From: Antedon mediterranea
Lineage: Eukaryota > Echinodermata > Crinoidea > Comatulida > Antedonidae
DNA: 64,000 nt
NCBI RefSeq assembly: GCF_964355755.1
Contig: NC_092676.1
Span: forward strand, 11,392,288-11,456,287
Reading direction: 5' to 3'
Shown piece by piece: positions 58,624 to 64,000 of the stretch. A program made the translations under genes and the position numbers. The notes beneath the pieces were generated by a model that saw only the letters and a list, made by a program, of their open reading frames with translations, made no database searches and was not told the origin of the DNA. Within the stretch, counting starts at the first letter, position 1. Every line of letters starts with the position of its first letter.

Positions 58624-60068
58624 ATTTTCTTTACTTTCTAACTGTATACGTCTGTATACAGCTTCTTTCGCTGTACCCCGAGTATTGCACATTCGTGCTT
58701 GTTTTTTTAGTGTGTAATATTACTCTAGTAGCTAGATCAACTTTTGTATGCACTTTGAGGTCCAGAGAATTTGACTTCAGAAATTGGTTTAGGGTGGTCA
58801 AACAATCATATTTGGCTTGGTTACACATTTTGAAAATGTGGCGAAAGGTCAAAGTGAAAGGTCATAAGACCAAACATAAATATGTCCTTAAATCTCAACA
58901 ACCACTGGTCACAACGAGGTAATTTTGGTCTTAAATTAATCAGAAGGTATACATTTATATTCAGTCTAATGGGACATTTTATTAAAAAATGACCGGAAAT
59001 GCCATTTATGACCTTTGACCCACAACCCAGGGCATGTATGTATCTCCGTAACTACTGGTCGTAGACACTTGAATTTGGTTTTAAACTGTTCGAAATATAT
59101 GTTTTGTTATTTGTTACACATTTTGAAAAATGTTACAAAAGGTCAAAGGGTCAAGGTCAAGGGTTATTTGAACAAATAAAAAAAGGTACTTGTATCTCGG
59201 CAACCACTGGTCGCAGCAAGTCAATTTTGGTCTCATTTTAGTCAAAAATGATCTGAAATTCCATTTCTGACCTTTGACCCACATACCAGGGCATCTTCAT
59301 ATCTCTGTAAGTAAAGGTCGTAGAAACTTAAATTTGGTATCAAATTGTTCGAAATATACATATTTACATTCATTGTAATAGAAAATGTGGTTAAAAGATG
59401 AACAGAAATACTATTACCAATATTTCAAACAAAAAACATATCTACACAACTTATCCTTAGACAGTAATGTTATGCAATAACTGATACTTTAAATTGTTTT
59501 AATTTCAAGTACTAATTATTGCTGTCCCCGAGGACATTTTGATAGAAACGTTAAGCTCAACAGTTCTTTTCAGAATGCTAGAAGTAACTTGCCATATGTA
59601 TCCGATTAAACGCCCCAGGCATTTATTGTTCAAAAGGGTTTTTAGGGGGAAAGGAGGCAACTTTATTTGGGGTATAATATGGTAACATGTATAATCAAAT
59701 AAATACCACCTAGATGTAAAAAAATACTGCACAATTAATATCAAAAAGTAATAAAATTATGTGATAATGCTTGGTAAACTGTAGATTATTGTAGTTAATG
59801 AAATGTGTTGACGTGATACAATTATTGTGTAAATGCATGTGGCGGGGCGTTTATTCCACATGGTGTTCTATTGGAGGGAATGGTGGCGTTTATTTGAAGG
59901 AATACTCTAATTTTAATAACTGTATTTCGTTTCTCAACTGATAAAAGGTACTTTACATGATTCGTTTTCCTCTTTATGCTTTTTAACGAAATGTTTCTGT
60001 CTTTTAAAATAAAAGTGATAGATTCCATTAAATGGATCTTCTCCTCTATGGAACGCCTCCTCTGCCTT

Positions 60069-60439
60069 CAGTTCACAATGGTCATGCAGTACACACCAAT
60101 CGTCATGCAGTACACACCAATGGTCATGCAGTACACACCAATGGTCATGCAGTACACACCAATGGTCATGCAGTACACACCAATCGTCGTTCACATTTAT
60201 CATGCAGTACACACCAATGGTCATGCAGTACACACCAATCGTCATGCAGTACACACCAATAGTCTTGCAGTACACACCAATCGTCATGCAGTACACACCA
60301 AACATCATGCAGTACACACCAATCGTCATGCAGTACACACCAAACATCATGCAGTACACACCAATGGTCATGCAGTACACACCAATTGTCATGCAGTACA
60401 CACCAATCGTCATGCAGTACACACCAATCGTCATGCAGT
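60069..60439. repeat. 21-bp minisatellite, left arm
   Basis: About 17 copies of CATGCAGTACACACCAATCG plus T, interrupted once near 60187 by CGTTCACATTTATCATG. The unit length is a multiple of three, so several frames stay open. Confidence 0.92.
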
Positions 60440-60769
60440 GAAATATTGCGTAATTTATACCGCCACCTATCGACAAAATCGAATATCACGTGACGTTTAT
60501 TAGACGGCTGTAAAACTAGGCCATCGACTCTAAGATTTCTTTTATGTTTGACATACTGTACTTATTTTAACCGCTACACATCTCTGTGAATGCTCTGTTT
60601 TTTTATATATACAATAATTTATTATGCGAGACACAGGCGCGGCTAGGAGGCCATTGCAATTATTGAATTCCATAAAAGAAGTTTAAATAGTCTTAGTTTT
60701 ACAGCCGTCTAATAAACCTCACGTGATATTCGATTTTGTCGATAGGTGGCGGTATAAATTACGCAATAT

Positions 60770-61195
60770 TTGACTGCATGACGATTGGTGTGTACTACAT
60801 GACGATTGGTGTGTACTGCATGACAATTGGTGTGTACTGCATGATGTTTGGTGTGTACTGCATGACGATTGGTGTGTACTGCATGACGATTGGTGTGTAC
60901 TGCATGATAAATGTGAGAAACGATTGGTGTGTACTGCATGACAATTGGTGTGTACTGCATGACCATTGGTGTGTACTGCATGACCATTGGTGTGTACTGC
61001 ATGACGATTGGTGTGTACTGCATGACGATTGGTGTGTACTGCATGACGATTGGTGTGTACTGCATGATGTTTGGTGTGTACTGCATGACGATTGGTGTGT
61101 ACTGCATGACGATTGGTGTGTACTGCATGACCAATGGTGTGTACTGCATGACGATTGGTGTGTACTGCATGACGATTGGTGTGTACTGCATGATA
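60770..61195. repeat. 21-bp minisatellite, right arm (inverse)
   Basis: About 19 inverse copies of the left-arm unit, with the same kind of interruption (GCATGATAAATGTGAGAAAC) near 60902-60920 and at the end near 61190. Confidence 0.92.
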
Positions 61196-62849
61196 AATGT
61201 GAACTGAAGGCAGAGGAGGCGTTCCATACTCCTCCAGGTGCCAGTATAATGATATAAAACAATGACACATCATTATCCTGACACGATTGCACTCATAATG
61301 GATCTTCATTCTATCATCTATTTGTTTGTAACTACAATTTGACAACAATCTTTTGCATAGTTTTAAATGCCAATACATAGTTTCATTACTATTGTACAAT
61401 ATGTCCAGCTTTCCTGAAAACACCCTTGTGTACTGTAGTACAGTGTTGTAGTATGATTTTATCATGATAAACTTCTGATGCTTTTATTGTCAATACATTC
61501 AGTACCTAAAACATGTCAAAGTTTCTAGTGGTATTGATAATAAATCTCCAGAAATATATATTTTGTTTTATTATCTACACTGGGAACAGACGTGTATATG
61601 TATAAGTTTTGTCGTTGACATTCAAAACTATTATGCAACAGTGTTACGGAATAATGACAATGAATTGGTCTATTATAGTTGTCTCTGATACCTTTTATTA
61701 CATGATTGTACTTCCACCAGGATAGAATGAGGTTTAATCCCGTTATTATTCTTATTATATATATATATTTGTTTATATATATATCTGGGGTGTATTTATT
61801 TGATTATACATGTTACCATTATTACACCCAACAAAATAAACGCCTTCCCTGAATAAATAAATTCCCGAGGCTTTTATTCAGGTAACTACAGTAAATTACT
61901 TTTAGCATTCTCAAAATATTTGAACGTTCGGGGGTCAACAATACTTTCTAGCATTATTATAAGCAAAAGTACAATTATTACAAACAGTAAAGGATTTGTT
62001 TTAATTCCTACAGTATAATGAAATCATTAAGCATCAATTATTGCATAACATTACTGTCTAATGATAAGTTGGGTAGATATGTTTTTCATTTAAAAGATTA
62101 ATAATTAATAGTATTTCTGATCATCTTTTATCCAAATTTTCTGTTAGAATGAATGTAAATATGTGTATTTCTAACAATTTGATACTAAATTTAAGATTCT
62201 ACAACCTGTACTTACAGAGATAAGAAGATGCCCTGGTATGTATGTCAAAGGTCAGAAATGTTACTTCCGGTCATTTTTTACTAAAATGTTTCATTAGACT
62301 GAATATGAATGTATACCTTCTGAACATTTTGAGACCAAAATTTACTCGCTGTGACCAGTGGTTGCCGAGATACAAATACCTATTTGTGTTTATTCATATA
62401 ACCCCTGGCCTTGACCTTTTGTAACATTGTTCAAAATGTGTAACAAATAACTAAATGTATATTTCGAACAATTTGAGCCCAAATTCAAGTCTCTACGGCC
62501 AATAGTTACGGAGATACAGACATGCCCTGGTTTATGGGTCAAAGGTCAGAAATGGCATTTCCGGTCATTTTCGACTAAAATGTTTCATTAGACTGAATAT
62601 GAATGTATACCTTCTGATCAATTTGAGACCAAAATTACCTCGCTGTGACCAGTGGTTGTCGAGATTTAAGGACATAATGGTGTTTGATCTTATAACCTTT
62701 GACCCTGACCTTTTGACCTTTCGCCACATTTTCAAAATGTGTAACCAAGCCAAAAATGATTGTTTGACCACCCTAAACCAATTTCTGAAGTCAAATTCTC
62801 TGGACCTCAAAGTGCATACGAAAGTTGATCTAGCTACTAGAGTATATAA

Positions 62850-63070
62850 CATTATGCCTAATAATAATATAATATTTAAACGTGTTTAGAAATGGCCATT
62901 TTGAAAAGACACAGTCCTTCTCCGAGACCTGTGATATACAAAAAAAAAATTAATTTAATGATTAATAATAAATATTTATTAACCAAGTAAAAATATCCAC
63001 ATAAATAATCTAGTTCCTAAAAAATATCAATTAAATCTATATAAACGAAAAATGTATATCCCGCTCTAGC
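62850..63070. other. AT-rich flank of foldback 2
   Basis: No recognisable gene or repeat. Confidence 0.4.
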
Positions 63071-63099
63071 ATGCATCCCGCTCGATCCATACAAAATAG

Positions 63100-63235
63100 C
63101 GCGACCGATTTCAAACGCGACCGATTTCAAACGCGACCGATATAATCAAAAGTATAGTTCTAGCGGCGCGCCATACAAAATACTGGAAGTTGATTTTATC
63201 GCGACCGATTTCAAACGCGACCGATTTCATCTGAC
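63100..63235. repeat. 16-bp repeat GCGACCGATTTCAAAC
   Basis: Three near-consecutive copies at about 63100-63140 and two more at about 63199-63230. Confidence 0.8.
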
Positions 63236-63244
63236 ACCATTTGC

Positions 63245-63320
63245 GATATGGGGCGACAAGTTTGTAAGTGTAAGGGGCGACTTTGTATGGGGCGACTTGA
63301 CTAGCATCCCTACTAGGCTC
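63245..63320. repeat. GGGGCGACTTTGT repeat, inverse of 40948-41080
   Basis: GGGGCGACAAGTTTGT, GGGGCGACTTTGTAT and GGGGCGACTTGACTAGCATC are the reverse complement of the start of the minisatellite at 40948. Confidence 0.7.
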
Positions 63321-63334
63321 TAGGAATACAGATC

Positions 63335-63385
63335 ACTCCGGCCGCGCTTCACTCCGGCCGCGATTCATTCCGGCCGCAGCAATGG
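63335..63385. repeat. CACTCCGGCCGCG(A/C)TT short repeat
   Basis: Three copies of about 17 bp, GC-rich against an AT-rich background. Confidence 0.7.
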
Positions 63386-64000
63386 AGCGCCCAATGAGTC
63401 TTTTACAACCGAGACACGTTTTTTGTAGAGAATCAAAATAAACATTTGTAATCATACAGTATATTTTTTCTCTTTCAGGATCACAACAACATCGCAAGTG
63501 TTTTAAATTAGGTCTAATGCTAAAACAAAATAATGTGTTTTATCCAATGTAATAGGCTAGTATATTAATTGTAATGTGATTAATTAATGTAATTTATTGC
63601 AATGTACCCTATATGTCATTATTTTTATCATATATAAATTAAAATATAAAATCATTGTAAATTGGACTGTACAAAAATGATATATTAATTCTTGATACAA
63701 TTCCAGGTAACATTAATTAGACAGATATTTGATTATTTGAAATAAATAAATTAATATTGTAAATATTGTTATTAACTATAATTAGTAAGTATGGGTACTG
63801 GCAAGATAAAGTGTTATAAAAATAAGGGTTTTAACTAATTTTTAATGTTAATAAATGTAAAGCTATAAAATGTACATAGAAAGAAATTAAATATTGTTAT
63901 TCAAGCATTAAGACGGGTATTTGATTATTATTTTATTATTGAATTAATTAAGTTAAGTTTAGTTTGAAAGAAAAAGCAGTTCCAACTTCTTTGAATGTTA
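63386..64000. other. AT-rich sequence, no recognised feature
   Basis: Low-complexity A/T words; no coding potential seen. Confidence 0.5.

Larger units (their letters stand above)
58722..62843. mobile_element. Foldback-type element 2, ~4.1 kb, with minisatellite arms
   Basis: Arms 58722 to about 60547 and about 60670-62843 are inverted copies. Outer ends share ACTCTAGTAGCTAGATCAAC; innermost ends share CGTAATTTATACCGCCACC. The outer third of each arm consists of ~200-bp subrepeats with TGACCTTTGACC motifs as in foldback 1; the inner third is a 21-bp minisatellite. The loop is about 120 bp. Arms differ by substitutions and indels in the outer and middle thirds. No transposase reading frame. 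Confidence 0.72.

Noticed and set aside
60069-61195. CRISPR-like direct repeats
   Set aside because: Repeats are contiguous without unique spacers, and the genome is eukaryotic.
59934-61465. Open frames of 76-248 codons on both strands with 7-residue repeats
   Set aside because: They arise from the 21-bp minisatellite, whose length is a multiple of three, so several frames stay open. No start context or conserved flank supports a gene.

Overview
This is eukaryotic nuclear DNA, AT-rich, gene-poor and packed with repeats. A spliced animal gene (an OSTM1 orthologue), SINEs, LINE remnants, TTAA-flanked MITE candidates, foldback elements and long runs of AGGCCT/CCTAGG words point to a marine invertebrate, most likely a deuterostome such as an echinoderm or hemichordate. 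The species cannot be fixed from the sequence alone.

Region 1 (1-34815) is a head-to-tail array of about 23 copies of one ~1.5-kb AT-rich element without coding capacity. Each intact copy ends in a 9-bp-stem hairpin (AACTCGTCA / TGACGAGTT, loop AAG), then a short spacer and CTAG, and the next base is always T. Many copies start with AGTTATCCGC, whose inverted partner GCGGATAACT lies just inside the 3' hairpin. This layout (asymmetric terminal inverted repeats, 3' hairpin, CTAG end, T/T insertion) is that of non-autonomous Helentron-type rolling-circle transposons (HINE/DINE-1-like). Two further copies lie in the opposite orientation at 47120-50563 and a fragment at 42003-42440.

Region 2 (34816-39300) holds the only recognisable host gene: OSTM1, the accessory subunit of the lysosomal ClC-7 exchanger, on the minus strand. 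Five exons are well supported and a sixth is possible. Its introns carry a composite 5S-rRNA/tRNA-like SINE, a MITE candidate with TTAA at both ends and a perfect 32-bp palindrome. A short TPR-like fragment lies just beyond the Helentron array.

Region 3 (39300-47120) holds minisatellites, a foldback-type element (43493-46457) whose arms are made of ~200-bp units carrying TGACCTTTGACC motifs, an L2/CR1-like LINE remnant, and LINE ORF1 and reverse-transcriptase remnants.

Region 4 (50575-52433) holds a pogo/Tigger-type DDE transposase with a probable short intron and three frameshifts, and a small HIRAN-like ORF in divergent orientation. Region 5 (52434-58700) holds MITEs, 56-bp tandem repeats, an unrecognised 110-codon open frame, a LINE 3' end, a candidate element bounded by AGGTGCAA motifs, and two tRNA-Val(AAC)-like sequences. 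Region 6 (58722-62843) is a second large foldback of about 4.1 kb with 21-bp minisatellites in both arms. The right end (62850-64000) is simple repeats and AT-rich DNA.

No metabolic or defence pathway is encoded here. The main interest is the repeat biology: Helentron arrays with co-varying termini, and foldback elements rich in nuclear-receptor-like motifs.
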